Source: Bathynomus jamesi
Lineage: Eukaryota > Arthropoda > Malacostraca > Isopoda > Cirolanidae
Direction of reading: 5' to 3'
Length of the DNA stretch: 64,000 bases
Assembly: GCA_023014485.1 (NCBI GenBank)
Contig: JAJOZX010003320.1
Coordinates: 188,501 to 252,500, forward strand
In this document: piece by piece, positions 35,148-46,795 of the stretch
How the letters are laid out: each line of letters begins with the position of its first letter
How positions within the stretch are numbered: the stretch's first letter is position 1
Translations under genes and position numbers: made by a program
Notes under the pieces: model-generated
Told to the model about the DNA's origin: nothing
Database searches by the model: none
What the model saw: the letters and a program-made list of their open reading frames with translations, nothing else

Positions 35148-35706
35148 ATATATATATACCGGTTATGGCATAAAAAATTCGCCCACTATTTCAAATGTAT
35201 ATTTTAAACAATTATAAAGATTTTTTTTAAGCAAAACAGACGTACTAACTCTCGAAAAAGCCCGAAATCGAAAGGATAGTGGGAGGCCTTGAACGGTTCG
35301 AACACAAGCAAATATCGATCTCGTAGGGACAAGAATATTGAGTGAAGAAGAATCTGAAGCGCATTTAACGCCAAATGAAATAGCCATGCAAATAGAAATA
35401 TCTGACAGAAGTGTTCGGCGAAAATAAAAATTTGACCTAAACTTGAGGGCATACAAACGAGTTTCAGTCCAAGCTTTAACTGACATTCATAAGCAAATTC
35501 GCTTGGTATGTTACCAACAATTACTCGTTAGATTTTCACCGCGCACAGTTCATACGATATGGTTTAGTGATGAGAAAATATTTACAGTTAGCAACCCATT
35601 TAATAAACAGAATGATCGTGTATATGCCGCTGTCACAAGGAAACATGATATAACACCTGAAAGGTTGTTAAGAGAAACAGATTTTCTCCGAGTGTAATGG
35701 TTGGTG

Positions 35707-37362
35707 GAGGAAACAAAGAAGATTTGTAGAGAGCATTACAAGGGAGTTTTATAGGGGTAAATTCCTATTGTAGATGAAAGAGAATATCCGGAATTACAGG
35801 TGGAAAACGAAAGAGAAACTACGCCTCACATACTATTAGAAGAAACAGAGCAGCAACTGGCCTCCCTACCAAATGGAAAGGTCTCAGGAATTGATGGCGT
35901 GACGGCAGAGTTGCTGCAAGCAGGAGATAAAATAGCTACCTGGTTGAATATCTTAAACCAGCGAATTCTAGATGGTGAAAACTTACCGGAAGACTGGATA
36001 AGCAGTGTAATAATACCGATATACAATAAAGGGGATAAAGCAATATGTGATAATTACAGACCAGTGAGTCTGTTACCAGACGCCTACAAGATACTGGCGA
36101 AGATTATCCAGAAAAGAATGCAACAAAAGGAAGAAATTTTGCTAAGATAGGAACAGGCAGGTTTTAGACCAGCCAGAGGCGCATCTGATCAAATATTTAA
36201 TCTATGCCAACTGATAGAGAAAATGTGGGAATATGGCAAAGCGGTATACTGTTTTTATAGATTTTCGACAGGCTTTTGACTCGGTGTGGAGAAAGGGAAT
36301 GTACCAGGTTCTGATGCGTTTTGGCTTCGAAGAAAATATTGTTAATTTGATAAAAAGACTACGAGAATACCAGGGCAAGAGTGAGGAAAGGAAACCTGAC
36401 AACTGATGACTTCAGAACTAACCAAGGAATGATACAGGAATGCCCGTTGTCACCCCATCTCTTCAATCTGTTCCTGGAGATGGTGATCGGGGAGGTGCTC
36501 GGTGACTACGAAGGAGGAGTGAAAATCGGAGAATACACAAGCAATCTAAGATATGCAGACGATATAGTATTGGTAGCAGAAACGGCGGAAGAAATTCAAG
36601 GAATTACTACTAGGGTGGAAGCACCATGCATAAAATAGCGGCTAGAGATAAACTTAAAGAAAACCAAGACAATGAAGATAGAAAGGACGAGAAAACGGAT
36701 GGCGTTGCCGCTGGCATCGGGAATAATAGAACAGGTAGAGGAGTTTAAATATTTAAGAGTGTGGGTCACGCAAAATGGAGATGACTTTAAAGTAGTGCAA
36801 GAGAGAATTAAACTGAGGTATGTGGCGATGAATAGATTCACTAAGATATGGAAAGACGACGACGTCAGCAGAGAGCTAAAGATTAGATTATAGCAGGCTA
36901 TAGTATTACCAACAATTTTATATAGTTCGGAGTGCTGGACGATGAAAAAGGAAAAGAAAAAGCTATTATCGATGGAAATATATTGTCTGCGCCGAATTTG
37001 TAACATCCGCTGGCACCACAGACGAACAAATGAATATATAAGGGAGCTGACTGGCGTTAAATTCACCATAGTGAATAGAGTGGTGGATGCGCAGAGGAGA
37101 TGGTACGGCCATGTGGAGAGGATGAGAGAAGACCGACTTCCGAGAAGGCTAATGTACGGAGGAATAGAGTGATGGAGGCCCCGGAGACGCCCAAAGAAAA
37201 CGTGGCTGAAGACGGTAGAAAAAGAGAATCTGAGCTTAACCTGGCGCCAAAAAGCAGATCTGGCCAGAGATGGGGCGCAGTGGCAAGACTACGGACGTGT
37301 GCGAGGCATCGCACGGGACCCAACCTGGAGACCTTCAGATGTGAACTAAGTCAAGTAAGTCA
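35707..37362 (+). mobile_element. LINE inserted in the mariner, 11-bp TSD
   Basis: Flanked by AATGGTTGGTG (35696-35706) and AATGGTCGGTG (37363-37373), one mismatch. The 3' end carries a short AAGTC/AAGT repeat instead of poly(A). It is 5'-truncated: only the RT and C-terminal region are present. Confidence 0.82.
35800..37340 (+). pseudogene. LINE RT, RTE-like or related clade
   Basis: Blocks in order across several frames: NGKVSGIDGVTAELLQAG, LPEDWISSVIIPIYNKGDK, NYRPVSLLPDAYKILAKI (35800-36150); AGFRPARGASDQIF; FYRFSTGF and DSVW near 36255-36290; ECPLSPHLFNLFLEMV; LRYADDIVLVAETAEEI with the YADD site (36381-36638); LGVWVTQNG-type block; ECWTMKKEKKKLLSMEIYCLRRI, RRWYGHVERMREDRLPRRL near the C-terminus. 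Frameshifts and stops at about 36148, 36250 and 36640. The ECWT/WxGHVxRM tail is typical of RTE and relatives; the clade is not certain. Confidence 0.8.
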
Positions 37363-38251
37363 AATGGTCGGTGTAGCATTTTCAAAACTCGGAAGGACAA
37401 GGATAGTTTTTGTAGAACCAGGAATACGAATGGATTCGGAATATTACGGTAATCATGTTCTTGTCCCATATTTTCAAGATATTAGACAAATATGCGGTGA
37501 TAACTCCTAGTGTTATTAAATGATTGTTAATGAGCTTTCTGTACTGTACTTCGTAAAACTATGACGAAACTTACATTAAGGGGTTATAACCTGGTTATTG
37601 AAATATTACTTCGTTTTCCAGCAAGATGGTGCACCTTGTCATCGCGCTAGAGCCACAGGGTCCAGAAGTTAGGACCACTTTATTTATGTTTTTGAGTGAG
37701 TTTGTTTAGCGAGTTATTTTAGGGGTAAAAATGTCTGTAGAAACCAAAAATGCTTGTTTTAGTTGCAGCAAATGGTCAGTTTTAGGTGAAATTTGCTCCT
37801 TTCAATGGTAATCGCGGGTTTTTCATTTTTGTACGATATTGGGAAACCTCACAAATAACACAGGCCTGCGATGGTTTTGTTATCCGAAATATTTTATCAC
37901 TTATATAGTAATTTTTGCCCGCTGATTACGAAAATAATATTAATTTTTCGCCATCCTGTACAGATTTTTCACAAAATGTCATATTTCATATTACATATGT
38001 AAGTAATTTTCATTGAAATTGACTCAATTAAATTTTGATTAAAAACTACTGCCTATAAATGCTTCCGGATCAGAAGTGACGTCATAGCGTCTTCTAGAAC
38101 ATTCGAGAAACACACCGCTAGTATACAGTATAAGTGATTGACAAACAACGAGATGAGTCAGTCTGTCTAGTGTGTGCGAGGTTATAGTTTTTTATTATTC
38201 AAAGGTGCGCGGTGACTGTATTTCTCTTTTGAAATTTGTTTATTTGTCGCT

Positions 38252-39907
38252 ATGGCAAACAAAGGGTGTGTAAATAGTCCAAACACTTTCTGTTATATTT
38301 GTGGAAAATTTACTGTAAAAAAACAAAGGCGAGATATTACACACTTCGTCAAAAAACCATACTCTGCGTACTTCGGAATGAAACTTGGGGATCAAAACAA
38401 ATCATGGGCTCCACATAAAGTTTGCAGTGTTTGTGTTGAATAACTTAGACTGTGGAGTAAAGATTGAAAGGATTCTTTACATTTTGGGATCCCAATGGCC
38501 TGGTGTGAGCCTAGAAATCACAGCAATGACTGCTATTTTTGTTCATGTAAGGTGCAAGGCTGCAATACTAAAAATAAAAATTTCTTATTCAGTCTGCTAT
38601 AGGACCTGTTGCTCATGGACCTGGCATACCTGTACCTACTAAACCAAATACCTAACTTTATCTGATTCGGTTTCTGATGACGATGGAAACGATGATAGTG
38701 ATTGTTTTCAAACCGAAACATCTGGTGAACCCCAATTGTTTACACAAAGTGAACTTAATGATTTGGTAAGAGATTTGTGTCTCCCGAAGGGTTCTTCAAA
38801 GATTTTGGGATTCAGACTTCGTGTAAAGAACTTGCTTTCTCCCGGGACGTCACTTTACTGGTACAGAAATCGAGAAAAAGAATTTATCCAATATTTTTCT
38901 CAAGAAAATTCACTGGTATATTGCAACAATGTTTCGGAACTAATACTTAAGGTAGGCGCTGCAGTCTATGACCTAAATGAGTGGAGACTTTTCATTGATT
39001 CCTCAAAAAGAAGTCTAAAAGGCGTCCTCCTTCACAATGGTAACTTGTATGCATCCGTTCCTTTTGCTCATTCGGTTCACTTGAAGGAAACGTACAAAAA
39101 TCTTGAGCTTCTTCTAGCTAAGGTTAAATACAAAGAACACGGTTGGTTACTTTGTGGAGAATTAAAAGTGATTTGTATGTTGTTTGGTTTGGTCAGCAAC
39201 CAGGTTATCTGAAGTTTCCATGTTTTTGTGTGAATGGGATAGCCGAGCAAGAACTCAGCACTGGATAAAAAAGGAATGACCACGCAGAGTCAACCACGAA
39301 GAAAGTCCTTTTACCTCCGCTTCACATAAAATTGGGCTTGATGAAGCAATTTCTTAAGGCCGTGGACGAAGATGGGGATTGTTTTAAGTATCTGTGTGGT
39401 AAATTCCCAACTCTTTCGGAAGCAAAATTGAAAGAAGGCATTTTCGTTGCTCCCCAGATTAGAAAACTGACTTTGGATGAACACTCTGAAAGAACAATGA
39501 ACAATCTTGAAAAAAAAGGGTGGATTGCTTTTAAGGATGTTATCAGCAAATTTTTGGGGAACAACAAGGACCCAAATTACCAAAACATTGTGAACAACAT
39601 GCTAAATAAGTTCAAAGAGTTGGGTTGTAATACGAGTTTAAAATTACATTTCTTACATTCACACTTGGATTACTTCTCTGAGAATCTCGGAGCACTCAGC
39701 GACGAACAAAGAGAACGGTTTCACCAAGACATCAAAGAAATGGAGAAGAGATATCAAGGAAGGTGGGACATCAGCATGATGGCTGATTACTGCTGGGTGT
39801 TGAAACGGGATACTCCAAAATTATTACATAAAAGAAAAAGAACAGCGCGTACATTCGAGACTAAAAGAAGAAGAAAACTCAGGGCAAATAAAGATGAATA
39901 TATATAA
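38252..39907 (+). pseudogene. Transposase-like gene, GERFHQDI family (copy 2)
   Basis: Same family as 7177-8851. N-terminus (38252-38443): FCYICGKFT, KLGDQNKSWAPHKVCSVC. The second Cys pair (CYFCS in copy 1, here near 38527-38560) survives in shifted frames. Middle (38736-39212): FTQSELNDLVRDLCLPK, SAYDLN-like block, WRLFIDSSKRSLKGVLLHNGN, AHSVHLKETY, CGELKVICMLFGL. The conserved FPCFLCxWDSR block is present at about 39217-39245 but split by frameshifts. C-terminus (39332-39907): KLGLMKQFLKAVD, KEGIFVAPQIRKL, KLHFLHSHLDYFSENLGALSDEQ, ERFHQDIKEMEKRYQGRWD, MMADYCW and a basic tail. Breaks near 38440, 38640, 39190 and 39230. Start ATG at 38252, as in copy 1. Confidence 0.78.
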
Positions 39908-40158
39908 TTGACGTTAATAGTCTTCTTTCTTTTTAAAGTTGTTTGCATTTGTAATTACTATAACAAAACGAAATAGGTACCTAATGTAAATTGAAATAAA
40001 TAATATTTATTTATGTTGTTTTTTCCCTTCCAGTTTGGAAAAAATCCTTACGTGATAGAAAAAAATGGACACCTTATTCGAAATCAGCGTAGTTGAATTA
40101 TATAAAATCAGTTATGGGTGTTGAAAGACAACTCTTACAAAGTTATTCGCAGGCCTGT
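39908..40158 (+). other. 3' non-coding part of the CACAGG transposon
   Basis: Contains AATAAA near 39997, the subterminal GCTGATTTCGAA (complement at about 40078-40090) and the right tip. Confidence 0.6.
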
Positions 40159-41828
40159 GTAATTGTTATTTTCTTGAGTGCTTTTGTCTGGTGAGTTGCT
40201 TTTGAGGTAAAAATGCCCGCAGAGTCCAAATGTGCCAGTCTTAGTTGCGACAAATGGTCCGTTGTAGGTGAAAATGGCTCACTACTATGTTAACCATGCA
40301 TTTTTCATTAATTTTTTGGCATGAAACCATATATTTCATGAATAGTTTTGAATGCTTTTATCTGGTGAGTTGTTTTAGTTGTAAAAATATCCATAAAATT
40401 GAAATATACCTGTCTCAGTTGCGGAAAATTGTCAGCTATTGTTGAAAATTGCTCGGTTCCATGGTAACGAAATTGCCGTCATACTGTCTGGCGACATTAT
40501 CTCTTGTGTTACGTGGCCACTCTGTTTCAGATCTGTATAAACTGCGTCATGAAAGAATACAGTGTGTATTACGCCACCACTTAATAGTTTGTATTTGGCT
40601 AGTTACGAAAAAGTTTTAATTGACAAATATTAGGCAGATGTGTATTTCAAATATTTAGGATAGCAGAATTTTTTTTACAAATATAGGATATATTTGTTAT
40701 AGAAACATAAAATATAGCTTCAATGAAATTAATTAACCTGTTTTTTACCATATAATTACTGTATATATTAATGAAATGAAGGACTGGCCACAGGGCTTGC
40801 CTTTGACAACTATGATGAGAATACAGAGACTCTCTGGATCTAGTACTTCCCATGATACTGTAGGCATAACATATCAAAGTATGGATATCACAGATGTTGC
40901 TTCCGATCTACCGGAAATTGGTACTGAAAAAGCTGGTTATCATCCAGAGGATACCCAATGCTTTCAAGGGATACATCTTGCAGGAAGCGTTCATTTGACG
41001 CACCTCAGTATGAAGTCCAACCCTATCGAAAGAAACCGAAAGTGTCCACCTTCAATTACACTATCAAATCACCTGGAAAACCATCTAACTTAAACAATCA
41101 AGAAACAGAGACATAATATGAATGGTTCTAGCCACTCCAAGAAAGGATTACCAATGTGGGCAGCATGGAATAGGCTTATCACAGCAGATTGTCTTCCTCT
41201 GCAAACTGTATGCTACCTGCAAAACATCAGCCTTCCACCCACACGCTTAGCTGTTGTATCAGAAACCCTGCTAATAGCACAAAATGTAGCCTCCGAGTGT
41301 AGTGAGAGATATGCCATTGTCACATGATTTGGCCATTGATAAGCCGGCGTCCAAGATACAAGTAACTGAATTACCACGATTGGATAATGTATTCATAATT
41401 TTCGGTCCCTTCCACATCATGCTGCCATACTTCAGTAGCATTGGGTTCTTTATTGATGGTAGTGGTGGCGAAACCATCATGCTAGATAGTGAAGTACTGG
41501 TATCAGCCTCTCTAAATGGCTTTCTGTCAGGCAAACACTTCAATAGGTGTAAAAGGCTCCACACACTCTTAGTTACAACGTTTCAAACATTGCACTTCAG
41601 ATATTTCCTTGAAGTACTGTAAGTGGTCCCCTGTCTGAATCCATACAAGTGAAATCAACTGAGCTATTTGCAAGTCCATCCGCCAAGAGGATGAAAAACA
41701 TAGAGTGCTCTGAAGAAATTATCCATTTTTTTGGGGAGTATGAGGAATTCACCCAGAAGACAAGAGATGAAGAAAATGGAGCAACTGCTGCTTACTGGAT
41801 GACCTACATAGATTTGGTTGGTGTGTAC

Positions 41829-42972
41829 TCGGGTTTCTCCTTATATGCAGATTTCTTCATCCAGGAAAATCCCGGGAATTCCCGGAAAAATGAAGCCAAT
41901 TCCCGGGATCCCGGGAAATCCAGGAAATAGTTGTATATTTAAGAGAACGTAATTTTTTTTATTGTTCAGTGATAAAATACCCTTTTAGAATTGGGATAAC
42001 CAATTACTTATGCCTAGATGACCACTTTTGCATTGTAATACTTGAATTGAGTTTACCAATCAGTGGTAGCTATTTATTATTTATTAAACATAATATTTAT
42101 CATGCGTACTCAGGAAATAAGAATGGTTTCATGTATTATGATGAATTAGTGAGTGACATTAGTATGCCTTTTTATTTTTGATGTAGAAAGAATACTGAAA
42201 ATTATATCTTTCTCCACAATTTTTTAAACCCATTTTTTCTTCTTTTTTGATTCAGAGTTTATTATAAAAGTAGCTAAACTGACTAAAATGAAGAAAATGA
42301 GCATTTTTATGTATTTTCTTCCCTAAAAATAGCCCATAAAATGAAAATAATTATTTAGCATATTTTTAGCATAAAATGGAAACAGGTTTAGCATGATTTT
42401 AGGCGATTTAGCATAATTTAGCAGCAGGTTTAACATAATTTGGCTAAAAATTTCTGGAAACACTGCAAGAAAGTTGCCAGAACTATTTGACAAAAAGTAG
42501 CGCAGCTTTGTTAAAAACAAATTAGTAAAATTGAAATTCAATATCACAATTCAAAACAAATAATATTCAATTCAAAACATCGTACGAAAGTCAAAATTAT
42601 CGTATTTATGCGATAATTATCGTACGTCTGGCAACGCTGTCTGTGGGTCAGTAGGAAGTTGCATGCAAGATGAGTTGCCTGCGATCGCTAGATAATATAC
42701 TGAGACTCGGTTCCTTGTATTATACGCAGCGCTAGCGACATTCCCTCGGCCAGTTGCTAATGCTAGTAGGTGTTCATTTAAGAAAGCAGAAAAGTAGAAT
42801 AAAATGTGGTAAATATTATGCAGTTTTCTTTAATTCTACCCAAGAGTCTTCTAATAACAAAAGAAAAAACAAATAAATCAGTAAAAAATAAATTAAGTCA
42901 TTTTAAAATCCCGGGATTCCCGGGATTTTCAAATCCAATAAAAACAACCGGGATCCCGGGAAAGAAACCCTA
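41829..42972. mobile_element. hAT MITE with CCCGGG-rich ends, 8-bp TSD GTGTGTAC
   Basis: Tips TCGGGTTTCTCC and inverted TAGGGTTTCTTT. GTGTGTAC flanks it at 41821-41828 and 42973-42980. Near both ends are CCCGGGATCCCGGG palindromes. It is 1144 bp and AT-rich without coding content. It sits in the host gene directly next to a second MITE. Confidence 0.85.
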
Positions 42973-42981
42973 GTGTGTACA

Positions 42982-43340
42982 AAGTGCTGGGATTAGCGCC
43001 GCTAACTTTTTATTAGCGATACTGTTAACGCTGCTCATTTTCAAAATTATTAGCGAAAGAGGTAGCGGCGCTAAGTTTTTAGAGAAAGTCAATCGCTAAT
43101 TTTTTCAAAACCACTTGTATAAACTGAATAGAATTTATTCTTCCGTTGGTTTGTTTTTCCTATTAATATATACGAAAGGAACTCTACTCCGACATGAAAA
43201 TGTTTTCATTTTCGTAGACTATAACGTCACAGTTTTGTACCTTAGCAACCAATTATGTATAAATTGGGGTGGTTTCACAAAAATTAGCGACAAAATTAGC
43301 GTTAGCGGCACTAACTTTAGGAGTTAGTGGCACAGCAATG
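42982..43340. mobile_element. hAT MITE rich in TTAGCG words (copy 2), 8-bp TSD TGTGTACA
   Basis: Homologous to 20446-20945 and about 140 bp shorter in its right half. TGTGTACA flanks it exactly (42974-42981, 43341-43348). That site overlaps the TSD of the neighbouring MITE by seven bases. Confidence 0.88.
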
Positions 43341-45719
43341 TGTGTACATGCTTTTCAGCGGAGCATGTCGAACAAATGACGTAGACCTGTTTATTTATGC
43401 ACTGAGTTTGATTTGTCCTGTTTTTTTAGCTGTGAACAAGCCAAACTATGCTCGGTGGACAGTTCGATATGTGTTAAACTTACTGAATATGGATGAAACA
43501 CATTCAGGCATTCGGCAACAGGATTTCTGTTGATATGACCTTAGAACAGAAAATAAATGCTGATGCAGTATCCAGACTCACAGGCATAAGTGTCTTTCAG
43601 TAGTCCATTGCAGCCAAAAACAGATGGACCATCGCAAGGTCGGCAAGAAGTGCTGTCGTCGGTGAGTTAGTGGAAAAGGCAGGAATAGTGCATTCTGAAG
43701 ATCTGCACAAAGAACTGGAGAAAAGCAGATTTCAAAGAGACAATGGTGATTTGAAGGACCTTATTGATGGTATTAAAGCTTCATGTAATCCGTTCCCAGG
43801 AGACAGCTCGAACAATTTGTACAACATAGCCACAAGAAATGCAGCTTCTGAAAAAGTGAAAAAACTGGCGATGCCTTGTGTGAGGAATTCAGAAATGGTT
43901 GTTTAAAGAATGCTGCTCGTTTTGGAAAAATATTGGTCGAAGGAAAGTAAATAATTTTGCTAGTGAAGCAATGACAGTGAAAGTCAAGACAGAAGACTTG
44001 AAAGTGGTAGAATTAAAAGGAACAAGAGATTTCTTTGTCCGCCTTGTGTATATAGCAACAGAAATGAAGTTAGCTCTGCAGAGATTATTCACTTACCCTC
44101 TCATACTTGTACCTCTTTACTTAGGACCTTTAGATAGAACCAAACATTCATCTACAAAGTCAAAGTTAGCAAAGGATCTGACATCGAAAAGCATCTCAGA
44201 GCCTCCTCTGACTTTTGATACTTACATTTTTAATGCTATGTACATGATCGGGGCTTTGGATTTTAGGGAGTTATCTTCAACATCTTGAAAAAGATCTGCA
44301 TCGCTCCTAGGGTAGATTTTGTATGTGAGACATGCAAAATACCATCTCTTAAAGAAGAACAAACTTGAAAAGGGGTAAGTGAACTTGATGTAGTAATCAT
44401 CGGATCAAATCAGAAAAGACCTAGAGATTTTAAAGCTGCAGTGGGATCAAGGAAATTCAAAACTGATCTACTGTCCTTCCTAGCCAGTGAATGAAGTGAA
44501 GATAGTACAGTGAGGACCTAGAGCGGCATACATTATATGTGAGCTTTGGCAAAGAATGCTTTGTGTACACAACAAAGGATGGTGTCAGTAGGAATAATGT
44601 GGCATCATTGAGGAATGAGCATGAAGAAGCTGATACTCGTGTTGTGTTACACTTGGAGCATGTTAATGATCTCAATTCAAAAGCAGTTGTAGTGATTCAC
44701 TGCAATGACACCGATGTTCTTTGTATTCTGTCATCATATGAAAAGGTTTGCTGCCAAAGTTTACATGGATGCTGGTTTTAATAGTGATAACACAAGGAAG
44801 TACATTGATGTCACAAGCTTAAGTCGAAAGATTGGAACCACGTGTGAAGTATTTCCAGCTGTACATGCATTTTCTGGAAGTGGCTATACATCTGCCTTCA
44901 TGAGAAAAGGGATGGTGAAGTTCTACAATAAAGTCGAATCTTCCAAGGACTATCACTGTATTTTTGCTAAGTTTGGTGAACATTCAGAGGTAACAGATGA
45001 CCTGATAGATGGAACTGAGAAGTTTGTGACATGTATGGCAAGCCTAGGGTCTCAACACTTGGCGATGCACGTTATGCCATATTTCGTCGAAAGTATGCTC
45101 CGACAAAGCAGTCGGATCCACTGTCAAAACTGAAAGGTGCAGACTGAAGCACATAACCGCCTTCAAAGTCCGTTCTTTTTCAAAATGTGAAACGGACAAA
45201 CTATGCTACCATGATTTGGAAAAATGTTCATCTGCAGGATCCTCTTGGTGGTTCCATTGCTGATCCAACTGATAGTGGTTGGAGACTGACTGATGTAAAT
45301 ATCATATTGTGTGGTTTGAAGGGGACGAAATGCCAAAAGACATTGCACAGAATATGTTAGCAACTGCGTCAGCACCCACTGAGGATGAAAATGAAAACAA
45401 TGGTGACATTAATGACATATAGGTAGAAGCCAGTGATTCAGGCGAATCTGAGTATGGCAGTGAAGTGAAGTGGCTTGAAATGTGTTACCGCTTCTTCATG
45501 TTATGCTGAATGTATATTTCTTCAGTGTTAGGCACAGAGGAGACACCTGAATTACAACTGTGAACATTGGAATACTGTACACTGTATAATATCTGCTATT
45601 AATTGAGGGAATTTAGGAAGCCACTACATTTCATTTAAGTTACATTTCATGTTTTTATAACAACTATTCTATGTGTTATCTTGTCTTTATGTCGTAAATA
45701 TATACAAATATATACAAAT

Positions 45720-46205
45720 GCACTCTTACCATGGAAACGTAATTTTCACCAATAGCTGACCATTTGCCACAACTGAGAGAGGCATATTTGGATTTTATGG
45801 ATATTTTTACCCCTGAACAACTCACCAGATAAAAGCATTCAAAACTATACATGAAATATGTGGTTTCATGCCAAAACATTCATGAAAAATGCATGGTTAC
45901 TCTAACAGTGGGCCATTTTCACCTACAACGGACCAATTGTCACAACTAAGACTGGTATATTTCAATTCTGCGGGCATTTGTACCTCTAAAACAACTCACC
46001 AGACAAAAGCACTCAAGAAAATAACAATTATTTATGAAGTTTCCAATACCGTAAAAAAAAAATGAAAAACTCGCGGTTACCATGGAAAGGAGCAAATTTC
46101 ACCTAAAACTGACCATTTGCTGCAACTAAGACAAGCATTTTTTATTCCTACAGACATTTTTACCCCCAAAACAACTCACTAAACAAAAGCACTCAAAAAC
46201 ATAAA
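45720..46205 (-). repeat. Right TIR: three tandem sub-repeats
   Basis: The inverted array matching 37680-37858 plus 40160-40480. It is intact and therefore serves as the empty-site reference for the nested insertion at 37859. 45423-45719 is 3' non-coding sequence. Confidence 0.85.
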
Positions 46206-46615
46206 AATAAAATGGTTCTAGCTCCTGCACTACAAAGAGCCACTGATTTCATAGAACCTGCAGTGTGGCCGCCGGCAAACAGCCCGGATTTAAATCCGTT
46301 GGACTTGTGTGGAAAGCACTAAAAGAGAAGGTTTACCGCCCTGATCATCAAATCCGAAATGTTCAGCAACAATCGCGGACGAATGGCGTAGCATATCGCA
46401 ACGATTTTTCCACAGTGTTATCGATGAGTGGCGAATGCGTCTTGAGCTCTGTAAGGATAATGACGGAGGGCATTTTGAACATCTTTTGTCATGATGTGTA
46501 AGGTAAGTGATCCTATACTGAAAAAATGTTGTTTTAAAGTTTGTTTACATTATTTGTTTAAAATATGCAGTACATTTGAAATAGTGGCCTAGTTTTTTTT
46601 GCTATACCCTGTATG

Positions 46616-46617
<2 letters not shown>

Positions 46618-46658
<41 letters not shown>

Positions 46659-46795
46659 AAAAATGAACAATGAATAATTCCTATATTCCTATATTCTTAT
46701 ATTCATTCGTATTTTTCGTATATTTATATAAGCCTTATATTCTTATATATATATATTTATATTCATATATTCATTTTGATATATAGAGTCGAAAT
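46618..46795. repeat. (TA)n(TG)n and TATTC-rich tract
   Basis: TA and TG runs (46618-46660), then repeated CTATATTC / TTATATTC words. The right TA of the mariner lies in this tract. 46800-47290 has no recognised feature. Confidence 0.7.

Larger units (their letters stand above)
37859..40159 (+). mobile_element. DNA transposon with CACAGG ends and 3-bp TSD (TAA)
   Basis: The tips are CACAGGCCTGCGA at both ends (13-bp perfect TIR). TAA flanks both sides (37856-37858, 40160-40162). The uninterrupted right TIR of the host element reads ATAAATAATTGTTATT at the matching place, a filled/empty comparison that proves the 3-bp TSD. GCTGATTACGAA and GCTGATTTCGAA stand at about 70-90 bp from the tips, matching the subterminal word of the element at 6902. 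Confidence 0.9.
37680..40480 (+). repeat. Left TIR: three tandem sub-repeats, split by an insertion
   Basis: Sub-repeat 1 is at 37680-37858; sub-repeats 2 and 3 are at 40160-40480, after the 2301-bp insertion. Shared words are GTGAGTTGTTTTAG, GGTAAAAATGTC and AAATGGTC. They match the inverted right array 45720-46205 unit by unit. Confidence 0.85.
40776..45422 (+). pseudogene. Large HEEADTR-family protein gene of the 8.6-kb transposon
   Basis: I recognise a multicopy animal family, normally uncharacterised. Without the two MITEs the gene is about 3.1 kb (about 1,040 codons). In order over several frames: VVSETLLIAQNVASECSERYAIVT and DLAIDKPASKIQV (41230-41370); DNVFIIFGPFHIMLPYFSSIG, GFLSGKHFNRCKRLH (41380-41560); WMTYIDLVG|VYMLFSGACRTNDVDLF, restored across the MITEs; NKPNYARW (43440); LEQKINADAVSRLTGI; PLYLGPLDRTKH (44115); LRNEHEEADTRVVLHLEHV (44610); DTDVLCIL (44710); VHAFSGSGYTSAF (44860); NVKRTNYATMIWKN (45190); GWRLTDVNIIL; acidic end. 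At least six frameshifts or stops. Acidic residues in HEEADTR and DTDV could be catalytic; this is inference. The element's structure makes it the candidate transposase. Confidence 0.75.
37657..46235 (+). mobile_element. 8.6-kb hAT-like transposon with HEEADTR-family gene, exact 8-bp TSD
   Basis: AGAGCCAC (37649-37656 and 46236-46243) flanks it exactly, and with one copy removed the mariner frame reads HRARATDFIEP through the site. Both ends start with a short related tip (CAGAAGTTAGGACCA left, CAGGAGCTAGAACCA inverted right), then carry a triple array of roughly 180-bp sub-repeats containing AAATGGTCAGTTTTAGGTG. About 3.8 kb of its length is due to three later insertions, so the native size is near 4.75 kb. 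Confidence 0.88.
35195..46502 (+). pseudogene. mariner transposase in three segments
   Basis: Segment 1 (35195-35706): helix-turn-helix region (LTPNEIAMQIEISDRSVRRK), then IWFSDEKIFTVSNPF with the first catalytic D. Segment 2 (37363-37656): GVAFSKLGRTRIVFVEPG, YYGNHVLVPYFQDIR, an interruption of about 110 bp with stops (37508-37620, possibly an intron because it ends TTTCCAG), then QDGAPCHRARAT with the second D. Segment 3 (46244-46502): DFIEPAVWPPANSPDLNPLDL with the third acid, then a 1-bp shift and the C-terminus EWRMRLELCKDNDGGHFEHLL. Stops occur in segments 1 and 2. Joining the segments across the duplicated target sites keeps frame, as expected for later insertions. Confidence 0.85.
35159..46611 (+). 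mobile_element. mariner-type transposon enlarged to 11.4 kb by nested insertions
   Basis: Left tip TA|CCGGTTATGGCATAAAA and inverted right tip TA|CAGGGTATAGCAAAAAA both continue into CCCACTATTTCAAATGTA (or GGCCACTATTTC...), with TA on both flanks. Three plus-strand transposase segments lie between the tips in the right order, separated by a LINE (35707-37362) and a large transposon (37657-46235). Native length is about 1.2 kb. Confidence 0.9.
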
